A stretch of DNA of 64,000 nucleotides from Mycoplana azooxidifex (GCF_014196765.1 NZ_JACIEE010000005.1:434001-498000), one strand, 5' to 3'; shown: positions 1 to 8,825, numbered from the stretch's first letter. Notes: generated by a model from the letters alone, not told the origin. Numbers and translations: made by a program.

Positions 1-687
1 GCGTGACACCAGCAGAGGAAAGAAGTCGGATGCCGCCGCATTCGCCTTCTCCAGCGCCTCCAGGGCACGAACCGTCAGCTTGAAGTAGATGTTCGGATTT
101 TCCGCCAGTTCGAACAGCCGCGCCGTATTGGGGAAAACCTTGCCGCCCGAAAGATCGGGCCGGGCGAGGTGATCGAGGACGATGCGGATCTTCGGAAAGC
201 GCTTGATGATGGCCTGCAGGTCGTCGATGCCGTCCTGGGTCATCTGCATGCAGACCGGAACGCCGATCTGCTCCGCATGGGCCCAGGCGGGATAGGTCTT
301 CGGATCGGTGAACCACGTCGCCTGCCCGGGCATGGTGCTGCCCGTCGTAAACAACCGCAGCCCCGTCAATCCTTTGGCCATCCACGCATCGATTTTCTGC
401 ACGGCGTCGTCGGCGAGGATGTCGACCGATCCGACGGCGGTGAACTTGTCCGGCCGGGCAGCGACAGCGTCGATGACATAGCCGTTGTCATGGCCGTAGC
501 AAGTGGACGCTTGGACGATGGCGGCCTTGTCGACACCGGCCTCGGCCATGTCGGCCAGAAGCCGTTCCCAGGATACCGGACGCTGAGCCGACCAGTCCGA
601 CTGATGCCCGCCGAGCGGCGCCCGCGGATACCGCGCGGTGTCCGTCGAGATGATATGGGGATGGATATCAATGACGTGGGGACGCAT
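1..687 (-). CDS. Amidohydrolase family (amidohydro_2) metal-dependent hydrolase, 3' end cut by window edge
   Basis: This is the first 229 codons of a TIM-barrel hydrolase that runs off the left edge. The ATG at 687 opens an uninterrupted frame. Residues 7-11 read DIHPH, the HxH metal motif at the end of strand 1 in the amidohydrolase superfamily. A later LDHLARPD segment carries the conserved strand-6 His. The N-terminal layout resembles the 2-pyrone-4,6-dicarboxylate hydrolase/lactonase branch (LigI-like), so a lactone or pyrone ring hydrolase is likely. The exact substrate cannot be read. It lies 44 bp downstream of the dihydroxyphthalate decarboxylase-like gene on the same strand, consistent with an aromatic-acid or lactone pathway. 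Confidence 0.8.
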   Translation of the reverse strand, partial: MRPHVIDIHPHIISTDTARYPRAPLGGHQSDWSAQRPVSWERLLADMAEAGVDKAAIVQASTCYGHDNGYVIDAVAARPDKFTAVGSVDILADDAVQKIDAWMAKGLTGLRLFTTGSTMPGQATWFTDPKTYPAWAHAEQIGVPVCMQMTQDGIDDLQAIIKRFPKIRIVLDHLARPDLSGGKVFPNTARLFELAENPNIYFKLTVRALEALEKANAAASDFFPLLVSR

Positions 688-731
688 TGTTTCAACTTTC
701 CTGAAATGTCTGTGATGCTGATCGTGCCGCC

Positions 732-1721
732 TCAGGCGGCGCGCGCCTTGCGAACGTCGACAAAAAGCTCCTCGATCGGCACGCGGCGCGGAATGAGCTT
801 CTGCTGGAAGGCATAGGTCACCAGTGCCTCGATCGTTGCACGATTGGCTTCCAGTCCATTCGACAACGGGTCGTCACCCACGAACGGCATGATGTCGGCA
901 TACTTGTCGTAATCGGGCACGTCGGTGGCGCCGCCCTGCAGTTTCTCCAGCCATTGCTGCTTGGCCTGCTCGAACGCATCGAACAGGGAGGCGGCCAGGA
1001 ACGGATATCTGCCGAGCACGTCGTTGCGTACGACGATGCAGCCATGGACAGGATAGATGCCGGTCCTGCGATACCACGCAGCCTCAAGCTCCAGGGCGTT
1101 GTCGAAAAGCTCCCGATAGACCGGCGTATCCTTGTTTGCCGCTTCCCAGCCGGCGGTCGGAGCGCCGGAGCGGCCGATACCGGCACGGCTGGCAAAACCT
1201 GCCTGGATCTCGCCGCTTGCCATCATCGCGGCCAGGGACTTTCCGTCCGGCGCATGGGTGACGTTGGCAGGCAGCTTGAGGGAGGTGACGTGTTCCTCGT
1301 CGTCGACGATCCACTGGATCTTGTCGTTATCGACGCCGTATTCGTTCATCAGCACGCCGCGCGTCCACACACCGGTGGTCACCGAATAGGCCCGCACACC
1401 GACCTTCTTGCCTTCCAGGTCCTTCGGCGTCGCGATGCCGGCATCTTCCCGCACCTGGAAACCGGAATGATGGAAGCGGCGGCTGAGAAAGATCGGCAGT
1501 GCCGTTATCGGCACGCCCGCCGCCTTGGCGATGACGTAGGTCGTCGGCGCCAGTTCGCAGATGTCGAACGCGAGATCCCGGACCATGCGGCGGAAGGCAG
1601 CGATGATCGGGGAGACCTCGATCTGGTTTATGGTGACGCCATCGACGGGAATTTCGCCGCTCTTGACTGCCGCCGTGCATCCATAAGTGGCGACGGCCAT
1701 GGAAAGTGTGGGAATGCTCAT
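732..1721 (-). CDS. 4,5-dihydroxyphthalate decarboxylase-like / NMT1-type protein
   Basis: A 329-residue protein with the periplasmic-binding-protein type II fold found in 4,5-dihydroxyphthalate decarboxylases and related ABC substrate-binding proteins. The N-terminus (MSIPTLSMAVATYG) has no signal peptide, favouring a cytosolic enzyme or receptor over an exported binding protein. The typical central segment with KKVGVRAYSVTTGVW is present. The start is the ATG at 1721, which overlaps the stop of the upstream gene (TGATG), so translation is probably coupled; a TTG at 1724 is less likely. Neighbours are a Tat-type binding protein upstream and an amidohydrolase downstream, with no permease or ATPase. 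Decarboxylase activity is inferred only from family. Confidence 0.7.
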   Translation of the reverse strand: MSIPTLSMAVATYGCTAAVKSGEIPVDGVTINQIEVSPIIAAFRRMVRDLAFDICELAPTTYVIAKAAGVPITALPIFLSRRFHHSGFQVREDAGIATPKDLEGKKVGVRAYSVTTGVWTRGVLMNEYGVDNDKIQWIVDDEEHVTSLKLPANVTHAPDGKSLAAMMASGEIQAGFASRAGIGRSGAPTAGWEAANKDTPVYRELFDNALELEAAWYRRTGIYPVHGCIVVRNDVLGRYPFLAASLFDAFEQAKQQWLEKLQGGATDVPDYDKYADIMPFVGDDPLSNGLEANRATIEALVTYAFQQKLIPRRVPIEELFVDVRKARAA

Positions 1722-2767
1722 CAATTTGCCTCAAGCAGTTTGGTTGCTTCCTTCGCGAGAGAAAGGTCGACGACCGTGTCGAAAGGCAGCTTCTCCTTCT
1801 GAATCTCGAACTCGAGGTTCAGATCCTGCATGTAGTCGATCTGCTTTTCGGTCAGGATCAGGTCGCGGCTGTAGGTCTTGTTCTCGCGGGTGAACTTGAT
1901 CATCATTCGGCCCTGCGCCTCGTCGGAAGCGCCGATTGCGGTCTTGTAGGCCTGCATGAACGCTTCCTCGGCATTCGGGTCGTCCATCATGAAACGGTAC
2001 ATCTTGCAGTAGGCCGCCAGGACGCGGATCAGGCCCTCGCGCTTCTCGTCGATTGCCGTCTGCGAGGCATAGGATCCCTGGTAGGGATACTCGGGAAGGT
2101 CCGACCAGAAATCGGCGACCGCATGCACGCCGTATTTCTCCTGCTGGTCGTAGACGTCCGTCATGGCAGGACCCGCATCCACCTTGCCGGCCACCACCGA
2201 CTTGAAGACCGCAGCACTGCTGCCGATGTTGACGAACTGCACCTCGGTCGGATCGACGCCATGCTTGCGCAAGAGGGCCACAACCATCTGGTGCAGCAGC
2301 GCGCCAAGCGCCCCGGTCCCGATCGTCTTGCCTTTCAGGTCCGCCACCGTCTTGATCTCGGGATTGCTGCTGTAGAGCGCCTGCGCAATGAGCTGGTTGG
2401 CAGCGGCAACGATCTTGAGCTCCGCGCCTTTTTCGATGGCCGGCAGGACCTGTGAAAAACCGGACAGGAGGCAGATGTCGCTCTGCGTGCTGATCAGGCT
2501 GCCCATCAGCTTCGTGCCGTCCCCCACATTCGTCGTCGTCGTGTTTACGTTGAATTCCTGGAGGTAACCGAGTTGATCGAGCAATGCCTGCTGGACCAGG
2601 GTGGCGTTGGAACTCGTGTTGACGATATTGACCGTATAGGGCAGGTCGGGAAGCTTCGCCTGCGCGGCCATCAGCTCCGAAAAAGGCGCGGCCGTTGCCA
2701 GCGCCATGATGCCGCCGCCGAGACGCAAGATATTTCTGCGCGAGATGTTCAGGCCATCAGTTTTCAT
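1721..2767 (-). CDS. ABC-type solute-binding protein, NMT1/sulfonate/aromatic type, Tat-exported
   Basis: A 348-residue binding protein (NMT1/SsuA-like). The start is the ATG at 2767, preceded by a strong GGGAGGAACG ribosome site. The N-terminus contains SRRNILRLGG followed by an apolar stretch and AxA-like cleavage sites, a twin-arginine export signal. The body has the two-lobe pattern of this family, with KTIGTGALGALLHQM in the first lobe. Its stop overlaps the start of the dihydroxyphthalate decarboxylase-like gene. No permease or ATPase gene is adjacent, so it either uses components encoded elsewhere or serves as an orphan receptor. The divergent LysR gene is the probable regulator. The ligand is unknown; an aromatic or sulfonated acid is only a guess. 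Confidence 0.8.
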   Translation of the reverse strand: MKTDGLNISRRNILRLGGGIMALATAAPFSELMAAQAKLPDLPYTVNIVNTSSNATLVQQALLDQLGYLQEFNVNTTTTNVGDGTKLMGSLISTQSDICLLSGFSQVLPAIEKGAELKIVAAANQLIAQALYSSNPEIKTVADLKGKTIGTGALGALLHQMVVALLRKHGVDPTEVQFVNIGSSAAVFKSVVAGKVDAGPAMTDVYDQQEKYGVHAVADFWSDLPEYPYQGSYASQTAIDEKREGLIRVLAAYCKMYRFMMDDPNAEEAFMQAYKTAIGASDEAQGRMMIKFTRENKTYSRDLILTEKQIDYMQDLNLEFEIQKEKLPFDTVVDLSLAKEATKLLEAN

Positions 2768-2996
2768 ATCGTTCCTCCCGATAGATAATTTGACCGGAGG
2801 CATGTGCCTCCATTTTTCATTCGATCCTAGGATGATCTCTCAACCCGCCATTGTGGCCCTCCTCAAAGCCCACGAACGGCGATTTGCGCAGCCAGGCTGC
2901 CGCTCCTCGTCGGGAAATGTGGACGAAAAAGGTGGGCTTGCAAAATTAAATGGTCGACCACAGTTATAAGTTTTGGTTACACCCAGGATTTGAGCG
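2768..2996. promoter_or_regulatory. Divergent promoter region between LysR and binding-protein operon
   Basis: A 229-bp intergenic region with genes leaving in both directions, the usual place for a LysR-family regulator to act. It holds a perfect 10-bp palindrome TGGTCGACCA at 2951-2960 and an AT-rich stretch (TTATAAG) at 2965-2971 close to the LysR start. Another small palindrome, TCCTAGGA, lies at 2826-2833. No classical T-N11-A box stands out clearly. Confidence 0.4.
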
Positions 2997-4220
2997 ATGC
3001 CCTCGTCGGAACCAAATATTCGCCAGTTGCGCGCCTTCGGAGCGGCTGCGGAGCATCAAGGCATCAGCCGTGCCGCAGACCGGCTGAACCTCTCCCAATC
3101 GGCGGTCAGCCAGTCGATCGCCCACCTCGAAGCGACGCTCGGCACGACGCTCTTCCATCGTCGCGCGAACGGCAGCTTCCTCACCCGCGAAGGCGAGACG
3201 TTCCGCATTCGCGTTGCCCGCGCGCTGAGACGCATCGAACTGGCCCTGGTCAATGCCGCCGAGATCAACCGGGCAGCCAGGGGAACCGGCGAGCCGATGC
3301 CGGGCAACGTCACCTCCGTGCAGATCTCCGCGCTGCTCGCGATCGACGAGCACGGCTCCTATTCCGCAGCGGCGACCGCACTCGGCATTTCCCAGCCGGC
3401 GCTGAACAGGCATGCACGCGATATCGAAACGATCCTGCGGCGGACGCTGTTTTCGCGAACGCCACGCGGCAAGGCGACGACGCGGGCAGGACACGAACTC
3501 GCCCGCGAACTGCGGCTGGCGATGAAAGAGGTTCAATACGGAATGGAGGAACTCGCCGCGATCAAGGGCGAGAGCCATGGCACGATCGTCATCGGAATTC
3601 TCCCGCTCGGCGCATCGTTGCTGGTTTCGCAGGCCCTGGGCCAGTTATCCCGCGAATTTCCCAGGATGAAGGCGAGGATCGTCGAAAGTCCCTTCGAGGC
3701 ACTGCTCAACTGGCTGCAGACGGGCATGATCGATATCATCATCGGCACCCTGCGACCAAACCCGCTGACCGGGGACGTGTGCGAAAGCCCGTTGTTTCCG
3801 GACCCCTACTGCCTCGTTGCCCGGAAGGATCATCCCCTCTGCGGCCTGAAGCAGGTCCGGGAGGATGATCTGGTCAAGTACGAGTGGATACTGCCTCGCC
3901 AGGACACGCCGAGACGCGTCGCGGTCGATTCGCTTTTCCAGAGTTTTGCGATACCGCCTTCGACCGTCGTCGAGACGAGCTCGATGGCGCTGACCCGCGA
4001 TCTCCTGATCTCCGGCGACCGGCTGACCCTTCTTTCCCGCGATCAGATCGTGTTCGAGGATCAGCTCGGACTTCTGGCGGTCGTCCCCTTCCCGCTCCCC
4101 AGCCCGACGCGCATCCTGGGCACGATCACCCGTTCCGACTGGTTGCCCACCGACCTGCAGAAGAAATTCCTGTCGATCATGGATGCCCTGGCGGAAGAAA
4201 CCGCGTCTGCGAGGACCTGA
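2997..4220 (+). CDS. LysR-family transcriptional regulator with two tandem HTH domains
   Basis: A 407-residue regulator, about 100 residues longer than an ordinary LysR protein. Residues about 7-66 form a LysR winged helix-turn-helix (SRAADRLNLSQSAVSQSIAHLE). Residues about 105-165 form a second one (SAAATALGISQPALNRHARDIE). The substrate-binding-like effector domain follows from about 190 to the end (GTIVIGILPLGASLLVSQAL onward). The two HTH copies are divergent, so the duplication is not recent. The gene is divergent from the binding-protein operon and probably controls it. It ends 13 bp from the convergent ribulokinase gene. The effector is unknown. Confidence 0.88.
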   Translation: MPSSEPNIRQLRAFGAAAEHQGISRAADRLNLSQSAVSQSIAHLEATLGTTLFHRRANGSFLTREGETFRIRVARALRRIELALVNAAEINRAARGTGEPMPGNVTSVQISALLAIDEHGSYSAAATALGISQPALNRHARDIETILRRTLFSRTPRGKATTRAGHELARELRLAMKEVQYGMEELAAIKGESHGTIVIGILPLGASLLVSQALGQLSREFPRMKARIVESPFEALLNWLQTGMIDIIIGTLRPNPLTGDVCESPLFPDPYCLVARKDHPLCGLKQVREDDLVKYEWILPRQDTPRRVAVDSLFQSFAIPPSTVVETSSMALTRDLLISGDRLTLLSRDQIVFEDQLGLLAVVPFPLPSPTRILGTITRSDWLPTDLQKKFLSIMDALAEETASART

Positions 4221-4233
4221 GCCCCTTTCCCCG

Positions 4234-5865
4234 CTAGCGGATTTCGCGAGCCAGTGCCTGAAGCCTTGTGAAGGCATCATATCGCTTGGCATGGAGGGCG
4301 GCCGTTGCACCGCCGGCCGGCTGGTAAGTGCGATCGGTCGCCGAAAGGGCCGCCATCGCCGAGCCGACATCCGGGAAGGCACCGGCGGCGACGCTGCCGA
4401 GAATGGCGGCGCCGAGCAGGACGGGTTCCTCCGCCTTCGTTGCCATGAGTTGCTTGCCCGTTGCATCGGCGAGAAGCTGCCGCACCAGATCAAGCTGGCC
4501 GGCGCCACCGCTGATGACGATCTTGTCGATCGGCGCGCCGGCCGCCGCCTGCGTTTCGATGATCTGGCGCAGGCCGTAGCCGATGCCGCAGAGGCCGGCA
4601 ATGTAGAGCGCAACGAGATTGTCGAGATCACGCTCCATGCCGAGGCCGACGATGGCCGCGCGGGCATGCGGATCGGCAAAGGGCGCGCGGTTGCCGAGGA
4701 ATTCCGGAACGACATGCAGGCCATCCGCGAGCCTTGCCACGCCGGAGAGCGTCTTCGCCTTCTCCGCAGCCAGGTCCGCCAGCAGCACCGGCAGGGACAG
4801 GCCACGCTCCTTCGCCAACGCCGCCGCCTCGCCGGCAGCGGGATGGAACGACAGAAGCTGATCGATGGCGGCACCCGCCGCCGACTGACCGCCCTCGTTG
4901 AGCCACATGCCCGGCACCATGGCCGAAAAATACGGACCCCAGACGCCGGGCACGAACACCGGTTCGCGGGTCGAGGTCATCGTGCAGGAGGATGTGCCGA
5001 AGACATAACCGAGATTGCTTTCCGGCGATCCATCTACGCCCACCGTGCCGATCCCGCCGGCATGGGCATCGATCATGCCGGCTGCGACCGGCGTGCCGAC
5101 GACAAGGCCGAGGTCGGACGCCGCGCGCGCTATCAGACCGCTGCCGAGCGGCGTGCCGGGCTCGACAACGCGCTGGCCGATGCGGGCAAAATCCTCGTCC
5201 GCCAGAGTGCCGAGGCCGATCTCGTGGAAATAGCTCGGATCCCAGCGCTTCTCGTGCGCCAGATAGGTCCATTTGCAGGTGACCGTGCAGGTGGAGCGCG
5301 CAAGATCGCCGGTCGCCCGCCAGGTCAGGAAATCTGCGAGATCGAAGAACTGCCATGCCGCGTCGAAGACCTGCGGACGGCTTTCCTTGAGCCACAGAAG
5401 CTTGGGCGTCTCCATCTCCGGAGATATGCGGCCGCCGACATAGCGCAGCACCTCATGCCCCAGCGCGTTGATGCGCTCCACCTGATCTACCGCGCGGTGG
5501 TCCATCCAGACGATGATGTCGCGCTGCGGATCCTCGGATGGCCCGACGGGCAGCGACGCGCCATCCTCGCCGAGCACGACCAAAGAGCAGGTAGCGTCGA
5601 AGCCGATGCCGGTGATCTTCTCGGGCGAAACGCCTGCCTTCTCGACGGCCTCGCGCACCGAAGCACAAACGGCGGTCCAGATTTCCGTACTCGACTGCTC
5701 GACCATTGCGCCCGGCTCGCGAAACACGGAAATGTCGCGCTTGCCGGAGGCGAGCATGCGGCCGGTGAGGTCGAAGAGGCCGGCTCTGGCGCTACCGGTG
5801 CCGACATCGACGCCGATCAGGTAGCGTTCGCCGCCCGCGGGACGTGCGGAGGAAGGGGTGGTCAT
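4234..5865 (-). CDS. rbtK: FGGY-family pentulose kinase, probable D-ribulokinase
   Basis: A 543-residue FGGY carbohydrate kinase. The N-terminal ATPase lobe starts with GVDVGTGSARAGLFD (residues 18-32). The likely catalytic Asp is D266 in AAGMIDAHAGG, and the adenosine-binding GGAGQLDLVRQL segment lies near the C-terminus. The length and the MIDAHAGG motif fit the ribulokinase (FGGY/YDR109c-like) branch. It follows the ribitol dehydrogenase gene by 65 bp, so the expected reaction is phosphorylation of the D-ribulose made from ribitol to D-ribulose 5-phosphate. It is the last gene of the operon and converges on the LysR gene. The symbol follows Klebsiella usage; rhizobial names differ. Confidence 0.85.
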   Translation of the reverse strand: MTTPSSARPAGGERYLIGVDVGTGSARAGLFDLTGRMLASGKRDISVFREPGAMVEQSSTEIWTAVCASVREAVEKAGVSPEKITGIGFDATCSLVVLGEDGASLPVGPSEDPQRDIIVWMDHRAVDQVERINALGHEVLRYVGGRISPEMETPKLLWLKESRPQVFDAAWQFFDLADFLTWRATGDLARSTCTVTCKWTYLAHEKRWDPSYFHEIGLGTLADEDFARIGQRVVEPGTPLGSGLIARAASDLGLVVGTPVAAGMIDAHAGGIGTVGVDGSPESNLGYVFGTSSCTMTSTREPVFVPGVWGPYFSAMVPGMWLNEGGQSAAGAAIDQLLSFHPAAGEAAALAKERGLSLPVLLADLAAEKAKTLSGVARLADGLHVVPEFLGNRAPFADPHARAAIVGLGMERDLDNLVALYIAGLCGIGYGLRQIIETQAAAGAPIDKIVISGGAGQLDLVRQLLADATGKQLMATKAEEPVLLGAAILGSVAAGAFPDVGSAMAALSATDRTYQPAGGATAALHAKRYDAFTRLQALAREIR

Positions 5866-5897
5866 GGTTCTACCGCCTGCAATCAGGATTGGTGCTG

Positions 5898-5920
5898 GCG
5901 GGCGGCGTCATGCCACCCGC
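5898..5920 (-). other. Intercistronic hairpin between ribitol dehydrogenase and ribulokinase
   Basis: Two 9-base arms with a 5-base loop. Read on the minus strand (the transcript), all nine pairs form, one as G-U. On the plus strand the same position is a C-A mismatch, so the fold is better in the transcript of this operon. No U-run follows, so it is not a simple terminator; a role in mRNA stability or coupling is possible. Confidence 0.45.
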
Positions 5921-5930
5921 GGTTTTCGCT

Positions 5931-6659
5931 TCAGAGGTCGACGCTGTTCGGCAGGATCACGAGGTCACGGACGGTGACGTTGCGCGGCCGCGTCAGCATG
6001 AAGAGCACGGCATCGGCAACCTCCTTCGGCTGCATCAGGCTGCCGTTGGCCAGCGCCTCGTCCATCTTCTCCTTCGGCCAGTCGTCGAGCAGCGCCGTCA
6101 CGACCGGCCCCGGCAGGACCGCGCCGACGCGCACGCCATGTTGCGCCACCTGGCGACGCGTCGAGTGCACGAAGGCCTGCACCGCGAATTTCGAGGCCGT
6201 GTAGATCGGTTCCCAGACGACGGGAACGACGCCGGCGATCGAGCTGGTGAACAGGATGTCGCCCCTCTTCTTCTCGATCATGTAGGGCAGGACCGCATGG
6301 ACCGAGCGGAACGCCGCGTTGATGTTGAGGTTCAGCATGCGATCCCAGGCATCCGGATCGCCCTCCGCCACCGGCCCGCCGATATAGGCGCCGGCATTGG
6401 CGTGAAAGACGTCCAGCCCTCCGGCGATCTCGAGGATGCGCGGCAGCATGCCGGAAACATCGGATGGCTTCAGCAGGTCGACGACGAGCGGCAGGGCATT
6501 GGGCCCCAGCTCCTTGCAGAGCTGTTCCAGCTTGTCCTGCGCGCGGTCGACGAGCACCACCTTCGCACCTTCGGCAAGGAGGGTCCGGGCGCATTCGAGG
6601 CCGATACCGGATGCGGCACCGGTGATGGCGGCAATCTTGCCCTTCATGAGGTCAGCCAT
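5931..6659 (-). CDS. rbtD: Ribitol 2-dehydrogenase (SDR family)
   Basis: A 242-residue short-chain dehydrogenase. The cofactor motif TGAASGIG is at 13-20 and NAG at 88-90. The catalytic residues are S140 in FTSSIAG, Y153 and K157 in YTASK. Long stretches ([55 protein letters not shown]) closely match my memory of Klebsiella ribitol dehydrogenase, making this one of the firmer functional calls in the window. It oxidises ribitol to D-ribulose with NAD+. It sits between a sugar/polyol ABC permease and the ribulokinase, exactly the context expected. Confidence 0.9.
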   Translation of the reverse strand: MADLMKGKIAAITGAASGIGLECARTLLAEGAKVVLVDRAQDKLEQLCKELGPNALPLVVDLLKPSDVSGMLPRILEIAGGLDVFHANAGAYIGGPVAEGDPDAWDRMLNLNINAAFRSVHAVLPYMIEKKRGDILFTSSIAGVVPVVWEPIYTASKFAVQAFVHSTRRQVAQHGVRVGAVLPGPVVTALLDDWPKEKMDEALANGSLMQPKEVADAVLFMLTRPRNVTVRDLVILPNSVDL

Positions 6660-6684
6660 GATCTAAAACTCCATTCCAGTATTG

Positions 6685-7938
6685 TTAGGCGCGGCCGTGG
6701 CTGACACGGGAGCGACGGGCAAGCGAATCGACGATAACCGCGATGGCGAGGACGCCGCCGGTGATCATGTAGCGCAGCGAGGACGAGAGGTTGAGCAGCG
6801 TCAGGCCGTTCGAGATCGCCTGGATGACGATGATGCCGAGCAGGGCCGAATAGGCGCTGCCGCGTCCGCCGAAGAGGCTGGTGCCGCCGATGACCGCAGC
6901 CGCGATCGCGTTGAGGTTGACGTCGCCCGTGCCGGCCTGCTGGCTGGACGAGGCAAGGCGCGAGGCCGAGAGGATGCCGCCAAGCGCCGCAAGCGTCGAG
7001 CACAGCATGAAGGCGCTCATGTAGATGCGGCGGACATTGATGCCGGAGCGGCGCGCTGCCTCCTTGTTGCCGCCGACGGCGAACATGGAGCGGCCCCACT
7101 TGGTGCGCGTCAGCGCGTAGTTGAGGATCACCGCAAGCGCGACGAACAGCGCGAACATCCAGGGAATGCCGCGACCGAGATTGAGATAGAAGACGGCGGC
7201 TTCCAGCGCGACCGTCAGCACGACGGCCTTGAGGATCAGCGCCCGCATCGGCTGGGCGGAAAGGTTTGCCGAAAGACGCTGGCTCCGGGTGCGCAATCCC
7301 CTGCCGATCATGACGAGACCCGGCACGAGCGCCAGCGCGTAGGATAGCCAGTCGGGCATGATCAGGATCTGGCCGAAGCGCACCAGCGGCGAGGCATAGG
7401 GCAGGTTGATCGACCCGGTCGGCCCGAGGATGTAGAGCTGCAGCCCGAGCAGGGCGAGCAGGCCGGCGAGCGTTGCGACGAAGCTCGGCATGCCGAGGCG
7501 GTTGTAGAGCGTGGCGTACAGCAGCCCGACGCCCGCGCCGACCACCAGCGCTGCGATGATGGCGCCTGCGACCGGCCAGCCCATGTTGACCCAGATGACG
7601 CCCACCATGGCCGAGGCAAGCCCGCTCATCGAGCCGACGGAGAGATCGATTTCGCCGAGCACCAGCACGCAGACGATGCCGAGCGAGATGACGCCGACCG
7701 TGGCGCAATCGAACAGCAGGTTCACCAGGTTGTTGGGCGCGAGGAAGATGGGGTTGAGCGCCGAGAATACAATGGAGATGACGACGAGGCCGACGGCGAC
7801 CGGCAGCATGCCGAGGTCGCCGGAGCGCACGCGGTCGACGAAGCCCTTCGCCATCGCGGCAAGGCTGTCGTCATGGCGCACGCGCTCGTCGCTGCGATCC
7901 AGCGTCGGCTGGGCGTTATTGGAAGGGTTCTGGCTCAT
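6685..7938 (-). CDS. Sugar/polyol ABC transporter permease (XylH/RbsC type)
   Basis: A 417-residue inner-membrane permease of the BPD_transp_2 (ribose/xylose) family. It has about ten hydrophobic segments and the family-typical VLVLGEIDLSVGSMSGLASA and GGTSLFGGRGSAYSALLG motifs. It is longer than RbsC (about 320) and near XylH, because of an N-terminal cytoplasmic tail of about 45 residues and a long central loop. The start overlaps the ATPase stop (ATGA at 7938-7935). With the upstream ATPase and binding protein it forms a complete importer, inferred to carry ribitol given the two enzymes that follow. Confidence 0.88.
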   Translation of the reverse strand: MSQNPSNNAQPTLDRSDERVRHDDSLAAMAKGFVDRVRSGDLGMLPVAVGLVVISIVFSALNPIFLAPNNLVNLLFDCATVGVISLGIVCVLVLGEIDLSVGSMSGLASAMVGVIWVNMGWPVAGAIIAALVVGAGVGLLYATLYNRLGMPSFVATLAGLLALLGLQLYILGPTGSINLPYASPLVRFGQILIMPDWLSYALALVPGLVMIGRGLRTRSQRLSANLSAQPMRALILKAVVLTVALEAAVFYLNLGRGIPWMFALFVALAVILNYALTRTKWGRSMFAVGGNKEAARRSGINVRRIYMSAFMLCSTLAALGGILSASRLASSSQQAGTGDVNLNAIAAAVIGGTSLFGGRGSAYSALLGIIVIQAISNGLTLLNLSSSLRYMITGGVLAIAVIVDSLARRSRVSHGRA

Positions 7939-8756
7939 GCGGCTCCCCCGGTGCTTTCCTGGACGTGGCCTGCCTTGCGGTCGAGGCGGCGCGAGACGGA
8001 GTTGTCCGTCGCACCCGTGATGGCGGAGACGAGCTCCTGGCTGGAGGCGTCCGGCGTGAAGATGCCGTTGTTGCGTCCGAGCCGGAGCACGACGACACGG
8101 TCGGCAACGGCGCGCACGTCTTCCATGTTGTGGCTGATGATGATGACGCCGAGACCGCGGTCGCGCACGCGCTCGATGAGGTTCAGCACCTCGGCCGTCT
8201 GCGCGACGCCGAGGGCCGCCGTCGGCTCGTCCAGCATGATGAGCCTGGGATTGAGCAGCAACGAGCGCGCGATGGCGACGGTCTGCCGCTGGCCACCGGA
8301 GAGCGAAGCGATCGGCTCGCGGACGGAGGGAATGCGCGCCGCGAGTTCGCGCAGGAGCGTCCAGGCGCGGACTTCCATTGCGACTTCGTCCAGCGCCCAG
8401 GGCGACATTTCATGGCCCAGGAACAGGTTCGCCACGACGTCGAGGTTTTCGCAGAGCGCGAGATCCTGGAAGACGGTGGCAATGCCAAGGTCGAGCGCCT
8501 TGGCGGGGCTGTCGAGCGTCACCTGCTGGCCGCAGAATTCGATCGTGCCGGAGGATGCCTGATGCACCCCGGCGAGCACCTTGACCAGCGTCGACTTGCC
8601 GGCGCCGTTGTCGCCGACGAGGGCGACGACTTCGCCGGCCTTCACGTCCAGATCGATATCCGTCAATGCGGACACGGCCCCGAAATTCTTGGATATGCCG
8701 CTAAGGCGCAGCACCGTTTCCCCCTTGGCGGGGATGTTTTGAAGCGTGGCTGTCAT
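7935..8756 (-). CDS. Sugar/polyol ABC transporter ATP-binding protein (single-domain)
   Basis: A 273-residue ATPase with one ABC domain: Walker A GDNGAGKST, signature LSGGQRQ, Walker B LIMLDEPTAALG, and H-loop IIISHNME. Ribose-type importers normally carry a fused two-domain ATPase of about 500 residues; the single-domain form, as in some xylose/fructose systems, presumably works as a homodimer. The start chosen is the ATG at 8756, preceded by AGGGG. A longer in-frame extension upstream would run into the intercistronic hairpin and is unlike the family. It overlaps the permease gene by 4 bp. Confidence 0.88.
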   Translation of the reverse strand: MTATLQNIPAKGETVLRLSGISKNFGAVSALTDIDLDVKAGEVVALVGDNGAGKSTLVKVLAGVHQASSGTIEFCGQQVTLDSPAKALDLGIATVFQDLALCENLDVVANLFLGHEMSPWALDEVAMEVRAWTLLRELAARIPSVREPIASLSGGQRQTVAIARSLLLNPRLIMLDEPTAALGVAQTAEVLNLIERVRDRGLGVIIISHNMEDVRAVADRVVVLRLGRNNGIFTPDASSQELVSAITGATDNSVSRRLDRKAGHVQESTGGAA

Positions 8757-8798
8757 GGCCCCTGGAACCTTTGGACTGTCCTTTTCGACGGATCGAGA

Positions 8799-8825
8799 TG
8801 TCCGGCCGCATGATGCGGCCGGACA
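8799..8825 (-). other. Perfect hairpin after the binding-protein gene
   Basis: An 11-bp perfect GC-rich stem (TGTCCGGCCGC / GCGGCCGGACA) with a 5-base loop. It lies 13 bp past the stop of the binding-protein gene and before the ATPase gene. No U-run follows on the minus strand. Such stem-loops after binding-protein genes commonly protect upstream mRNA from 3' exonucleases and lower downstream expression; that role is inferred here. Confidence 0.6.

Noticed and set aside
4183-6204. Very long plus-strand open frame over the ribulokinase gene
   Set aside because: It is antisense to a well-conserved FGGY kinase and dehydrogenase; high-GC codon use keeps the opposite frame open. Arg/Ala/Gly-rich translation with no family pattern.
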